From: Typha latifolia
Lineage: Eukaryota > Streptophyta > Magnoliopsida > Poales > Typhaceae
NCBI GenBank assembly: GCA_019914945.1
Contig: CM034103.1
Location: 16,024,785-16,088,784 of the forward strand
Direction of reading: 5' to 3'
DNA: 64,000 nucleotides
In this document: positions 1 to 9,838 of the stretch, piece after piece
Layout of the letters: every line of letters begins with the position of its first letter
Numbering within the stretch: the first letter of the stretch is position 1
Made by a program: the position numbers and the translations under genes
Notes under the pieces: generated by a model
Told to the model about the DNA's origin: nothing
The model's database searches: none
What the model saw: only the letters and a program-made list of their open reading frames with translations

Positions 1-59
1 TCATAGTAGCAGTTGAAATAGTACTAGACTACTAGCTAGATAAGTTTCTGATTACTTAC

Positions 60-421
60 GTGTAAGTGCCTGCATTGATCTTGATCACAACTCTCACTAA
101 GTTGATCAGAGGGAGGGAATCGATGGCGGCTTGGATTGAGGTGAAGTCCCCTGCTGATGGTCTCTTGTCCACTGTTAAAGAATAAGAAGCGAAGGCCTTA
201 TTGAGTGCTCTATCGAAGACGCTGTGTTTGAGGCCACCAACGAATCTGACCCACTTCATGAATTGCTTTTCTATCAATTGGGTTCGAGTTGTATTCTCCG
301 GAAATGGATCCGTTGGCCGATGGCGACCAGGCCTGAGTCCCTTGGTGTGGCAGGCGACGTGGTCGGAGTTTAGAACGAGGAAGAGGATGGCTATAGAGAT
401 GAAGCATTGGAAGCTAGCCAT
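60..421 (-). CDS. Pectinesterase, first exon (gene runs off left edge)
   Basis: The exon starts at the ATG ending at 421 and encodes a hydrophobic signal peptide (about residues 1-24, [16 protein letters not shown]...), so the product is expected in the cell wall. The following stretch, with [30 protein letters not shown] and [11 protein letters not shown], is the N-terminal part of a plant pectin methylesterase of the PME53 type, the family that removes methyl groups from homogalacturonan. No PMEI pro-domain is seen. The exon ends at 60 with a clean donor (GTAAGT on the minus strand at 59-54), and the remaining exons, with the catalytic Asp and Arg residues, lie outside the window. Family is secure from sequence resemblance; the paralogue number is a guess. 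Confidence 0.85.
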
Positions 422-811
422 GGCGGGGCAGAGATGGGTTAGATGCTTGTGAGAATGCTTGGTTTTTAAAGAGAGGAGTGAAGAATTTAAGGGAGATCAC
501 GGGCTTCACTTACTTGGAATAAAAGGTAGGAAGGAGAAGTGTCACAAGTGGAGAGACTACATTAGGAGACGTACGTAGTATATGCTCTTTTCTCTTAGTA
601 GGTGTGGGGTTTTAATATTTTCAAGGGCAAATACCTATGCTTGTTGCTCTATTTCTCTTGGGTTTGTTTTTGCCTTCGTTTGTGTTCTGGCTTTTTAGTA
701 TGTGGTTGAGAATATTATACTTGTTCTCAATTCCATTCCTCCTTTTCTTTTTTATTTCGTTGCTGGTACTGCTATCTTCTTGTTCTGTTCCTCCGTTATT
801 GCTACCCGTGA

Positions 812-835
812 CTCTCTCTCTCTCTCTCTCTCTCT
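812..835. repeat. (CT)n microsatellite
   Basis: Uninterrupted CT dinucleotide tract of about 24 bp in intergenic DNA. Confidence 0.9.
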
Positions 836-1730
836 GCATTGCAAACACCAAAGAGACTAGCTACTAAAACAATTTCCTTAAATCCAAATTCCCACTATGT
901 TTATTGCGGCATGATGCCATCAACTCCCACTAAACCAAAACTTAATCCACAAAGTTAAGATGTGATTTATAGTACATACATACACTGTAGTCTGAACTAT
1001 ATTGGGTAGGTAAAGCTAGTGGATTTGTTGCATTTATTTGTTTATATCCTCCCTCGCCACACTTGGCATGGCCTTGAGCTGACATGATCTGTTCTTCCCT
1101 CATCCAGAAAGAGCCCTTTAGCCCTCAGTGGGGCTTTAGTCATCTTCCTACCAGGAAGAAACCAACGAGTCCTGCGAAGCAATATAGATTTGTTTATAGA
1201 CGGGGGATAGCTAATGGATTCTAGATAGTTTTCTTTTTTCCTCATGTTTGGTCACTTGGTGTGACGAGTGTCCACTAGCTTGCATCAATTATAATTTGTT
1301 GTCTTCTTTTTGTTTGTGCTGTATTAGTATATTAATAAATATCCTAATTATTCCCTATGGAATTATATTTTGGGGCTTTCCACTTTGAATGTTAGTTGAT
1401 TGACTTCTTAACAGTCTCCGTTATTTTACATATGCGGTTTACTATTAGTCACGTTTTACTACGGTTTTAGTCAATTACATCTCTCATATTCTTTAGATCA
1501 AAGGAAATTTATTATAAAAAAACCCCACAGGGCGTTAATTAATTTTTCTATAATTTGGGCTTTATACGATTGGCCCATTAAAGCCTATCAAAGAAGCCCA
1601 GAAGAAGAATTCCTTCCATCCGTCGCGTAGGCGTTCAATTATTAGACGTGGCATAACAGATTAACTGTCATCGGTACGGCTTCAAGAAAAGTACGTAATA
1701 GCATTTCCTAACTGTCCCACGAAACATCAC

Positions 1731-1737
1731 TATAAAG
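1731..1737 (+). promoter_or_regulatory. TATA box of the H15-domain gene
   Basis: TATAAAG lies 61-67 bp upstream of the ATG at 1798, in a suitable position for a start site near 1760 and a short leader. Confidence 0.6.
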
Positions 1738-1797
1738 ACCTCCTCTCCAAATCCCAAGTACGTACTTCCTACTCTCTCTTCTCTAAGAAAGCCCAAG

Positions 1798-2581
1798 ATG
1801 GAGAAGAAAGACGAAACGAAGAGTGAACCTGAAAGTTCCCGTCATCCACCAAGAAGACCCAGTACTCCAGATCACCCACCCTACATTGAGGTAGTACAGT
1901 CTTCTTCTTCTTCTTCTTCTCTCTCCCTACAACATCATCTTATATAAATTGCAATCTCCTTTCTCCACCCTCCTCAAGATGATCCAAGAAGCATTGATAG
2001 AGCACGGAGGAGTTGAAGGCCTGACCGCCGATGCCATCGACGAGCACATAAAAGCGACCTATCACGACCTCCCACAGCACCACAATATCCTCTTCCGCCA
2101 CTGCCTCGACAAGTCCACCGATGACACCCCTAATTCCAAGCTCGCCCTCGACCCATCCGGCCGCTACACCATCCCCGGCAAAGCCAACTACGACCGGCTC
2201 AAAGCCACAGCCGTCGCCACCGCCTATCGAGCTCACCTCGCCAATCTCGAGGTAGCCGAAAGGGTGTACCAGGCGTATCTCGTCCCATCTCTCTGGAAGA
2301 GGTACTTGCCATCTGCCAATAAGAAGACGAATTCCATCACCACCTCCTCCACGCCAACGGGGACTACCCAATCTTTTGTTGATCACAAGAAGTCTACAGG
2401 CTCAAAGATTTGTGATGGCCGAAGGACAATGGGGTCTAATGAAGAAGGCACCGCCCAATCTTTTGCTAGTGATCCTTCTCAGGCTAAGCCTCCAGTTGAT
2501 GAGAGCGCGAGTGGAGGAGACAAGAGGCCCGTGACAAAGGTAAAAGGCCCACCATTGCCCATGGAGGATCTTCGCGGTTAA
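1798..2581 (+). CDS. Winged-helix linker-histone H1/H5 (H15) domain protein
   Basis: Two exons, 1798-1890 and 1979-2581, joined in frame across an 88-bp GT-AG intron that contains a CTT run. The predicted protein has 231 residues. The junction rebuilds HPPYIE|MIQEALIEHGG, the start of the H15 globular winged-helix fold seen in linker histones, HMG-Y-related proteins and plant winged-helix factors. The domain seems to run from about residue 26 to about 95 (through LDPSGRYTIPGKANYDRLK). The tail is Ser/Thr/Gly-rich and has none of the Lys/Pro/Ala repeats of a true histone H1, nor recognisable AT-hooks. I infer a DNA- or chromatin-binding protein; the exact role is unknown. The ORF could be started at 1949 within the intron, but the spliced start restores the conserved HPPY motif. 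Confidence 0.75.
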
Positions 2582-3393
2582 GGTGAGTGCTCAAAGCCCA
2601 CGGTTTAGAAGCCCAGTTAGGAGTTTGGAGTCGGCAGAGATTAGGGAGTTTTGCCGAATCACTTGCAGCTTTTTTCGTAAGTCGGAGGTGGAGCACATTG
2701 TGGTGCCGAGTTTTAAGTGATTACTGGTGAAATTCCTCATTTCTTTCTATAAACTGTACAACTTTGCTGTGTCTCAAATACGTCTGTGTGCTGATTGAGT
2801 TGGGATTTCCTGTGGATTTTCTTTTTCTTGGTTTCTTATATATGCTTTATTAAAGCTTGGGATGCATCGGATTAGTATATTAATCTAAGATGCTAATCTA
2901 TGGTATGAACAGGATTATGACTTGTTTACTGTGCTTATGCAAAGATGTGAATCAAGGCATTAATTCTTAGGGGTTCTTCCGTTGTATGAGCACATATAAA
3001 TTAAATGCCAGTGCATATTAAGAGGTGAAGCGTCGCGACTAATTAATTAGCCATATCTAATGCAAAGACACGAACTGTGCTTAATCCATGTGTCTAACAG
3101 CCATTGGTCAAAAATAGCTAGTAGTTGGAAGATGATATATTTAGAACCATGTTCTTAATTCCTACAGTGCCGACGCCGTGATCTGACGATATGACCGTTG
3201 AGGGACAGAATCCCCCAACGGTCTAGAAGAAAAGATTCAAAATTTGAACCCTTCGTCTTAACCCAATAGAACCCTTCCCTCTTCTTCTATTCACAACCAA
3301 CTGACTCCCTCCCGTTCTTCTGCTCCTTTGCGAATTCAAGAGAATAGGAGGGCTCATTTGAGAAATTCCCACAAAGAACAAGGAGGAGAATTC
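2582..3393. other. Intergenic region
   Basis: 3' flank of the H15-domain gene followed by the promoter and leader of the two-TM protein gene. No ORF or repeat of note was seen. Confidence 0.6.
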
Positions 3394-5844
3394 ATGGATT
3401 TCTCCAAGAAGGTCCTCTCCCCAGTTTCGCGGCTTGGAACTGTGAATTGCTCCGTCTCAGGTGAATCTTTACTTTGATCTCCCATTCTCGTGCTTGTTCT
3501 ACCATTGAGGGTTTCGATAGTTGCTTTACACCCATTTCTCTTCTTTTTTTTTCCTCAGATTCTGCAAGAAGAAACCGCGGAAAGATGGAAACTTCCCCAG
3601 AAAATGATGAAAACCGCGAGAATGTTATGCCAAGAGCACGAGATTTGAAGAAAGAACAGAAGAATTTTAACTCAGCAGCCAAATCTCCAACTTCCAAGAA
3701 GAAGATCTTGGCCGAGAACAACGAATCTTTGGCTGCTAGCTTGGAGATGATTCCTCAATCAAAGCATGTGATGGGTCCTGGCCATTTTGAGCCCCCTTCT
3801 CAAATCACACCCGTTTCTTCGAAATCACACTCTACTACGGATCGAAATGGCTTCAGCTCTGATGCTTATTGTTCTCCTCCTTACGATCCATTGACCAATT
3901 ACACTTCCCCGAGGCCCGAATTCCTCCGATACAACCCGAATCGGCTTCGGGAAATCCTTCAGCGCATAGAGAAAGAGAAAAGGTGTGATGAAGATGGATC
4001 CTGGACGGGTTTGAGTTCACCGGAATCATCCATATCTTCGGATGCTTCTTTTCAAGATAAAGAGATTCAAGAAAGTGAAGCAGATACATCCGTTGGCGAA
4101 GACGATGAGATGGAGGACACTTACAGCTGTAGAAGAGTGGCTTGGAACTTATTCTTTTTATTTGGGTTTCTCCTATCCTCATTCTGTTACATATCCTCTA
4201 TGGATTCCATTCCTGCTTCTCCTGCAAGAGATTTTGGAGAAGAGTATAGAAGAGCCAATGGAGCGAAGACTTTTCCTGGAAGTCTTATGCCGATGTTGAT
4301 TGGAATATCAGGTGTTTGCTTAAATGCTACTCTCCGAGAATCTACATGTGGAATTGGAGGTTTCAATAACGAGGTGGTTTTTTTGCATAATCCTATGGAA
4401 AGAGAAGAATTTGAGGTAAAGGAATCACAGGGAGTACGTGAAGTAACTACTGGAGATTCATCAACAGCCGATGAAGAGAACGATGGAATTTTGGCAATCG
4501 ATAACGAACAAGTTGAAATTGTTAATACCGGAACGCTAACTGATACCGAGTCAGTGGCTGAAGAGAAGAGCAGAGAGGGTCGTTATCAAGAAATTGATGC
4601 TCTTGAAGAAAGCACCTTGTCAGTTGCCGATCCAGAGCTTCTGAGTGAATCTTTTCGACCTGCATTTACCGAAGTTATTTTTTCCAACATATCCTTGGAA
4701 CAAGATTGTCGAAAGGACGCCGAAAGCGAAGGACTTGGAAGTGTTGATGTGGATGAATCCTTGGATGATCAGAATACAGAAGAAGCTAAAATGTCCATGA
4801 ACACATTGCCAGGATCTATATGGACGACAAGACATGGGGTTCATTTGTTGACTTGCTTGGCTATGGTGATCGGCTTGACTGCTTTGTGCAAGTACTTCCT
4901 AAGATCTTGTAAGATCTCAGTGCCTGCATCACCCCTTTCACATTCAGTGCCACCTGCTGTTGTGTTTGAAGCTGACGCAAAGATCAGTTCGGTAGCTTTT
5001 GCGAAGGAACAAATGTCTGATTTTGGTTTTGACGCTTCTCTTAAGTCTTCAAACAATTGTGTGAAGGAACAGGTGGAGTTAAATCAGATCCGTCCGCCGA
5101 CAGTGGAGTTACTAGGGGAGTTCTCAGTAGTAGAGACAACTGTCTTGAAAGTAAATTCCAATCCGAAATTGCAACGAAGAGAAGCTTACTTAGCTAAGGA
5201 ACCACAGCTATCTCAGATGGACAACCCAGTGAAGAAGAACCTTCTTTCATCTTCAGCTTACCAGAATTGTACACCTCCCTCAGAATCATCATTGATAGCA
5301 GAGTCTATCACAAAAAACAGCTCCAGTGTTCGAAAGCTGCGAAAGAAAGAGGTAATCTTTCTTTTCACTCTAGTTATTTGTGTTGGTCGTATCTGAGTTC
5401 TACTTTAACCATTTTATGTCCTGCTTAGTTAAGATCATCGTGGTAACTTGATTTCATTTGATCTATATTCTAAAAAATGTTCACATCTATATCATCGTGT
5501 GCAAATCAAAACTCATCTATTATGAGAAAAATGTTTATCTTTTATTGAAATATATGGGTATTTCCTATGTGTGTACATTTGTTACTTTGTTAGTGAGATC
5601 AATCAGTCTACTGACATATGCATGGCACATTCAGAACAAGATAAGTGAATTTAACGAATATTTCTGCTTGATACATACACATGGTATCTACCCAAGGAAA
5701 ATAACTTGATTCACAGTCGTTGATTATTTGTCTTTTACTTCTACCGTGGAACAGGAGTTTGGAGAACAAGGGGACATTGCTAAGGTGGATGTCACTCCTC
5801 TGAGGCGCTCAAACCGACTCCGCAATCGGGTTACCTCTCCTTGA
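3394..5844 (+). CDS. Plant-specific two-transmembrane protein of unknown function
   Basis: Three exons: 3394-3460, 3559-5351, 5755-5844. Frames join exactly and the predicted product has 649 residues. The N-terminal third is hydrophilic, with a SPRPEFLRYNPNRL motif (about residue 140) known to me from a family of uncharacterised plant membrane proteins (Arabidopsis At1g16630 type, from memory). Two hydrophobic segments lie at about 216-238 (VAWNLFFLFGFLLSSFCYI) and 450-472 (GVHLLTCLAMVIGLTALCKY), separated by some 210 acidic residues. The C-terminus ends in a basic TPLRRSNRLRNRVTSP tail. I chose the ATG at 3394 because exon 1 splices in frame into SDSARRNRGK; a start inside intron 1 (3474) is less likely. 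No enzymatic motif was seen; function unknown. Confidence 0.85.
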
Positions 5845-6399
5845 GCTGAAGATATCATGGTTTTCCAATGGTGGGGAGCCTAGAAACATCATCCTGCTGT
5901 TTCAAGTCTTGATCCTATCCTCTTCTCTGATGTGGAAGATTAACCTAATGCGTCCTGAGTATTGCGGAGCAGATGACTTAATTCATTCAAGTGTTTACTC
6001 ACATGAACTTCTTTTTCCCCAGTACATGTTTTTGTTCAGATATCATGTATCGACTCCTTAATATTCATAAGCTACTTAGTTCTGTTTTCTTAGCAAAGTG
6101 TCTAATTTTCATAATATATCTCATCTCTGTTCGATTACTTACGATGGAGAGAGAGCTTACCAGCCATTCACAATAACATTGTTATGTCAGTAGTTAAAGC
6201 ATTCTGTTCACCAGTAAAACCTTGGATATATGAATTTGATATTACATTCGCCATAGATCATCGTCTTCCATGAGGGTACAGTAGTACCAAAAGAGTGAAA
6301 ATTATATCATATAAAATATCATATGATGAGAATTATAAACATGAGTCACACAGCACACTTTAATTTGCGGATCACTCTTCTTCTTTAGACAATATTTTG
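5845..6399. other. Convergent 3' intergenic region
   Basis: 3' ends of the two-TM protein gene (+) and the reductase-like gene (-) face each other here. AT-rich, with no supported gene. Confidence 0.6.
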
Positions 6400-7859
6400 T
6401 TATATGAAACGCTTTAGGTACTCTTCAGCGGTCACATACTTGTATTCTGGGTAGAGCTTGCTGCTATCAACACCATTTACGCCTTCGTCCACCTCAAACT
6501 CCAATACACCAAGATGAAAGATATCACAGAAATGAGCAATTGCTACTTGCAGAAAGAAATTTGCTTCTGTATCAAAGATAATAAAAGTAGTAGTTATACT
6601 GCAACCATTTCCATTCAAACCAATGCTTAGAAACTAACTATACCTTTCACAGTGGATAGCCATTCTTCCTTGGAAACAAATGTCTTGCTTAGCTCTTTGC
6701 CTATGAGCTTCTCCCAAATTGCAATAACCTCCATATGGCTCAGGATGTTGGCCGGTGGCCGGAGGTAGAGAACCTTGTTTAACGTACGGGGATCATCGAC
6801 GGCCAACATCGTGTACATTGCCACGACGAATTCATCGACCCATATGCACTTCTTGTCACCGTCGCCGTAGATGTTGACACGGTCCATCGGCGGCATGAAG
6901 GTGGCGAGCTGGGCTAAGCCGGCAAGGAATTTGCCGGCGAAGCAGTTAGTAGGGAATACTAGCCTTCTCAATTGCACGTCGAACGACGCGTTTCTCTCTA
7001 AACAATTCATCACCTAAAGGAGTTGCATGCTCCATTCTGTACACGTCCATCCCAAACTCAGAAGGAAGGTATCTCTGCAACAGAGAGAAAGAAGAAAGTA
7101 CTTTAACTTGCAAGTGATTTGGTAAATGTGAGTTTAATTGTGCGATTGAAAATAAGTTTTGGTTCAAAAGTATGAGTAATAGCAGCTGAGGGTATTATTG
7201 CTTTACAACCAGAGGAACTTTTGTGGGCATTGAGAAGTGGCCAAGTGGGTGGGACTTGGGAGGAATCCCAGAAGCCAAACCCCTTTTTCCTTGAATAAAT
7301 ATTTGTTCTAAAGATTTTTGATCTTTCCAAGTACTTGTACAATCACCAAACTATTGAAATCTCAATATTTGAATTTATAACATTACATTGCTACCTGCTG
7401 AAAATAAAAAATAAAATAATCGAACCTTAATGGTGCCAACTTCTCTGATAGCTTCTACGAGCTTGAGTTGCTCTAGTATGCAGTTGGATGCGACTGTAGA
7501 GACCACCACATCCACTTGCTTCAGTGCTGCAACTAGACTTTCATGATCATGTAAAGATCCCTGCAAATACTCCATGCAAAGAGAATTAATTGCGCAGATT
7601 TCTCATCTCATTTGTGTTTGTGTTTGTTTTTATTTATGATATTTAACATATAATATTTAAGCAATGAGTAAAATTTAATTTTGTATTTTACAAAAATAAA
7701 AAATATTTAATATAAATAATAATAAAAGTTTAGCATTTTAGCTTGAGGCATGCCAAGGTGCAAATACCCTAAGTATATGATTACTCGCCTATTTTTACTC
7801 TAATGTACAACATAAAATTTTGTTCATGTGTCGTCTATTAACAGTCTATTAATCATTAA

Positions 7860-7890
<31 letters not shown>

Positions 7891-8285
7891 ATCTCTCTAA
7901 ATATTATAACTCTTAAATTTATTCAGCCCATTAACCATTAAAAATTATGTTATGATATTTAAGTTTTAAATTTAATTATTAATTTTGAATTGATGTAAAT
8001 TTTAAAATTAATAACAATTTATTTTCATACAAACAACTTGCATAATAAATTTTTAAAAAAAAGGACCCATACAATTATACAAAGATAAGCAGCCTTGCTC
8101 ACCTGAAGGAGTTGAGCTCCCTCCATCTTGAGCTCCATGAACAACTGACACTTGTTGGCATCGGCCACGTTCTCCGGCCGGAAAAGGATGAAGGTGGGGT
8201 GACGAAGAGCTAACCTTGCCTTCACAAGCCTTCGCCCAATGTACCCAGTTGCTCCAATGATCAAGACCCTATGCTTTCCCTCCAT
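6400..8285 (-). pseudogene. Pinoresinol-lariciresinol reductase-like gene with a frameshift in exon 3
   Basis: Exons: 8103-8285, 7426-7560, 6644-7074, 6400-6566. The NmrA/isoflavone-reductase family NADPH site GATGYIG (residues 11-17) is intact, as are KRYLPSEFGMD, VNIYGDGDKK, DDPRTLNKVLYLRPPANILS and the C-terminal YPEYKYVTAEEYLKRF. PLR-type enzymes reduce lignans with NADPH in the cytosol. In exon 3 the frame reads IEKASIPY and then hits TAA (6948-6946). The conserved continuation NCFAGKF is present immediately downstream in another frame. Compared with the family, which has about five residues (TYVSA-like) between IP(Y/H) and NCFAG, some 14 bp are missing. The truncated product would lose roughly the C-terminal half. 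All splice sites look good, so this is a recent lesion or an assembly error. The paralogue could also be annotated as an isoflavone reductase homologue. Confidence 0.75.
7864..7891. repeat. (AT)n microsatellite in intron 1 of the reductase-like gene
   Basis: Perfect AT dinucleotide run in the intron between 7561 and 8102. Confidence 0.9.
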
Positions 8286-8374
8286 TAGGAAGATTGAGTA
8301 CTAGAGATTAACACTTTTCTGCTCTACTAACCACTGGTTTCTCACCAGAAGGTGATAAGGTAAGGAGATGTGTC

Positions 8375-8380
8375 TATATA
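8375..8380 (-). promoter_or_regulatory. TATA box of the reductase-like gene
   Basis: TATATA (CTATATAG palindrome) lies about 90 bp upstream of the ATG ending at 8285 on the minus strand. Confidence 0.5.
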
Positions 8381-8493
8381 GACAAAAGTGGGGACCTTCC
8401 ACTACGTTTAATTCCTACCATCCCAGTTCAAGCATCTGGCAAACAGTTGGAAGGGGACTAGAGAACAACCGACGAAAAAAATTTCTTTGAGGG

Positions 8494-8509
8494 AAAGCCG
8501 CTAGGCACG
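8494..8509. repeat. Target-site duplication, left copy (SINE)
   Basis: AAAGCCGCTAGGCACG, a 16-bp direct repeat identical to 8839-8854. Confidence 0.9.
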
Positions 8510-8838
8510 ACCAATCAACTCTAGTAGAGTTGGTAGGTATCTTACTCATGACCAAGGAGGTCATGAGTTCAACTCCAACCCCAAACAATATTGTGAAAAA
8601 ATTGTTTGGTGGTTGGATGGCTTGACTCGATTCGGTTGATAGCTCAATAGTACGGTTAGCTTGGAAGAACAGCTTGACAACGCAACGGTTTGGAGCATGT
8701 CTCAGCGGCATATATGGCTTGAAGCCAGACTAGACAAGCTAAAAAGCTCGGTGAGGGCCTAAAGTGCATTTGTATCTAGGGAGGGTTGGTCCTTTATCCA
8801 GCCCATATCTAGCCCTTCGGGCTCATGAATGAATAAAA
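8510..8838 (+). mobile_element. tRNA-derived SINE (329 bp)
   Basis: The element sits precisely between two identical 16-bp direct repeats. Twelve bases from its 5' end is a perfect RNA polymerase III A box (TAGTAGAGTTGG, 8522-8533; consensus TRGYNNARNNGG). A perfect B box follows (GTTCAACTC, 8567-8575; consensus GWTCRANNC) at tRNA-like spacing. The 3' end has a small hairpin (AGCCCTTCGGGCT) and an A-rich tail (GAATGAATAAAA). It is longer than the common Au-type plant SINEs. A SINE encodes no protein and moves with LINE machinery. Insertion orientation is plus. Confidence 0.87.
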
Positions 8839-8854
8839 AAAGCCGCTAGGCACG
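8839..8854. repeat. Target-site duplication, right copy (SINE)
   Basis: Identical to the left copy at 8494-8509; perfect identity suggests a fairly recent insertion. Confidence 0.9.
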
Positions 8855-9060
8855 TTTAATCAAATATTGAAGATAATTTGATTAAAATGAGAAATAAAGG
8901 ACAACTCTTTGAGACAACCAACTAAAACATCACTACAATAGAAAAAGAAATATATGACATCTGACAAGACACTAGGGCACATTGAACGAAGCAAATCACG
9001 TTTATTGCATTGATCATAGTACACTGATAGCTATTATTGATTGAGAAGTTTGCTGCAATG

Positions 9061-9838
9061 TGTTGATTTTTTTGCTCATATTGAGATTTTAGTATTTTAC
9101 GGTTTTGATGTGCCAGTGCATTCGAACGCAATTTCTATACAGAGATTGGGTGATACAGGTGTTCGAACGGCCTAGTCGTGTTTGAACGCGGACCAACTCG
9201 AGAGCAGCCTTTTCTGCAGGCGTTCGAACGGCCCAGCTGCATTCGAACGCAAATTTGAACCTGAGAGCAAACTTGATGTAGGCATTCAAATGGGGCTTTG
9301 CCGTTCGAACGCCAGTCTGTATTTGCACTAGGTGCGTTCAAACGCGCTCCGTGAGCGTTCGAACGTCCTGTCGAAATCTCCAACTTGAACCAGCCCTATA
9401 AATAGAAATGTTAGATTTTAGGGCTAAGAGTGGATATTTTATAAGAGAGAAAAACTTGTAGGGGAGAGCCGCCATTGTTTAGAGAGAGATTTGAGTTGTA
9501 AACTCTTTGTATTTAAAGATTTGTATAGTGGATTGAAGATTGCTCTACTTGTAGATATAGGCACATCGCCGAACCACGTAAACCGTATCTTCCCTCTTTT
9601 CTATTTATGGTTTGCATTGATTTGGCGTTCATATTTGTGATTACCTTGGGTATTTAAAATTCTCTACAACTAGCATCTTGCATTTGGAGTTCTCATATTG
9701 ATATAGATATTAGCTTTGCTAATATTTGATTTTGCCCCAAATTATTGCTATTCTATTTGGATTTGTTTGAAGGTGAAGGGTTTTGCTTCGGTTTCCTTCA
9801 CCCATTTGGGTATTTACACAACAAAACGAAAGTCAACA
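9061..9838 (+). mobile_element. Probable copia-type solo LTR
   Basis: The segment is bounded by TGTTGA and TCAACA, short inverted ends of the kind found on LTRs. Inside, in order, are an array of TTCGAACG-like sites (9103-9365), a TATA box (TATAAATA, 9397-9404), an A/T-rich leader-like region, and GCCGAACCACGTAAA (9568-9582), a motif I associate with the R/U5 region of plant Ty1/copia LTRs. No primer-binding site or internal coding region follows the right end, so a solo LTR is the simplest reading. No clear 5-bp target duplication was found (flanks are not identical), so the exact borders are uncertain. Confidence 0.55.
9103..9365. repeat. Array of paired TTCGAACG sites
   Basis: TTCGAACG or one- to two-base variants start at 9121, 9162, 9181, 9223, 9242, 9285, 9304, 9337 and 9358. 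Spacings are 41, 19, 42, 19, 43, 19, 33 and 21 bp. A degenerate partner is seen near 9103. Sites therefore come in pairs about 19 bp apart with a repeat period near 61 bp, upstream of the TATA box of the LTR. Confidence 0.85.

Larger units (their letters stand above)
422..1797. other. Divergent intergenic region
   Basis: This lies between the pectinesterase start and the H15-domain gene start, so it holds two divergent promoters. It contains a CT dinucleotide run (812-835) and otherwise AT-rich sequence. Open frames here (for example 621-867) have low-complexity translations and no recognisable domain. No RNA gene was seen. Confidence 0.6.
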
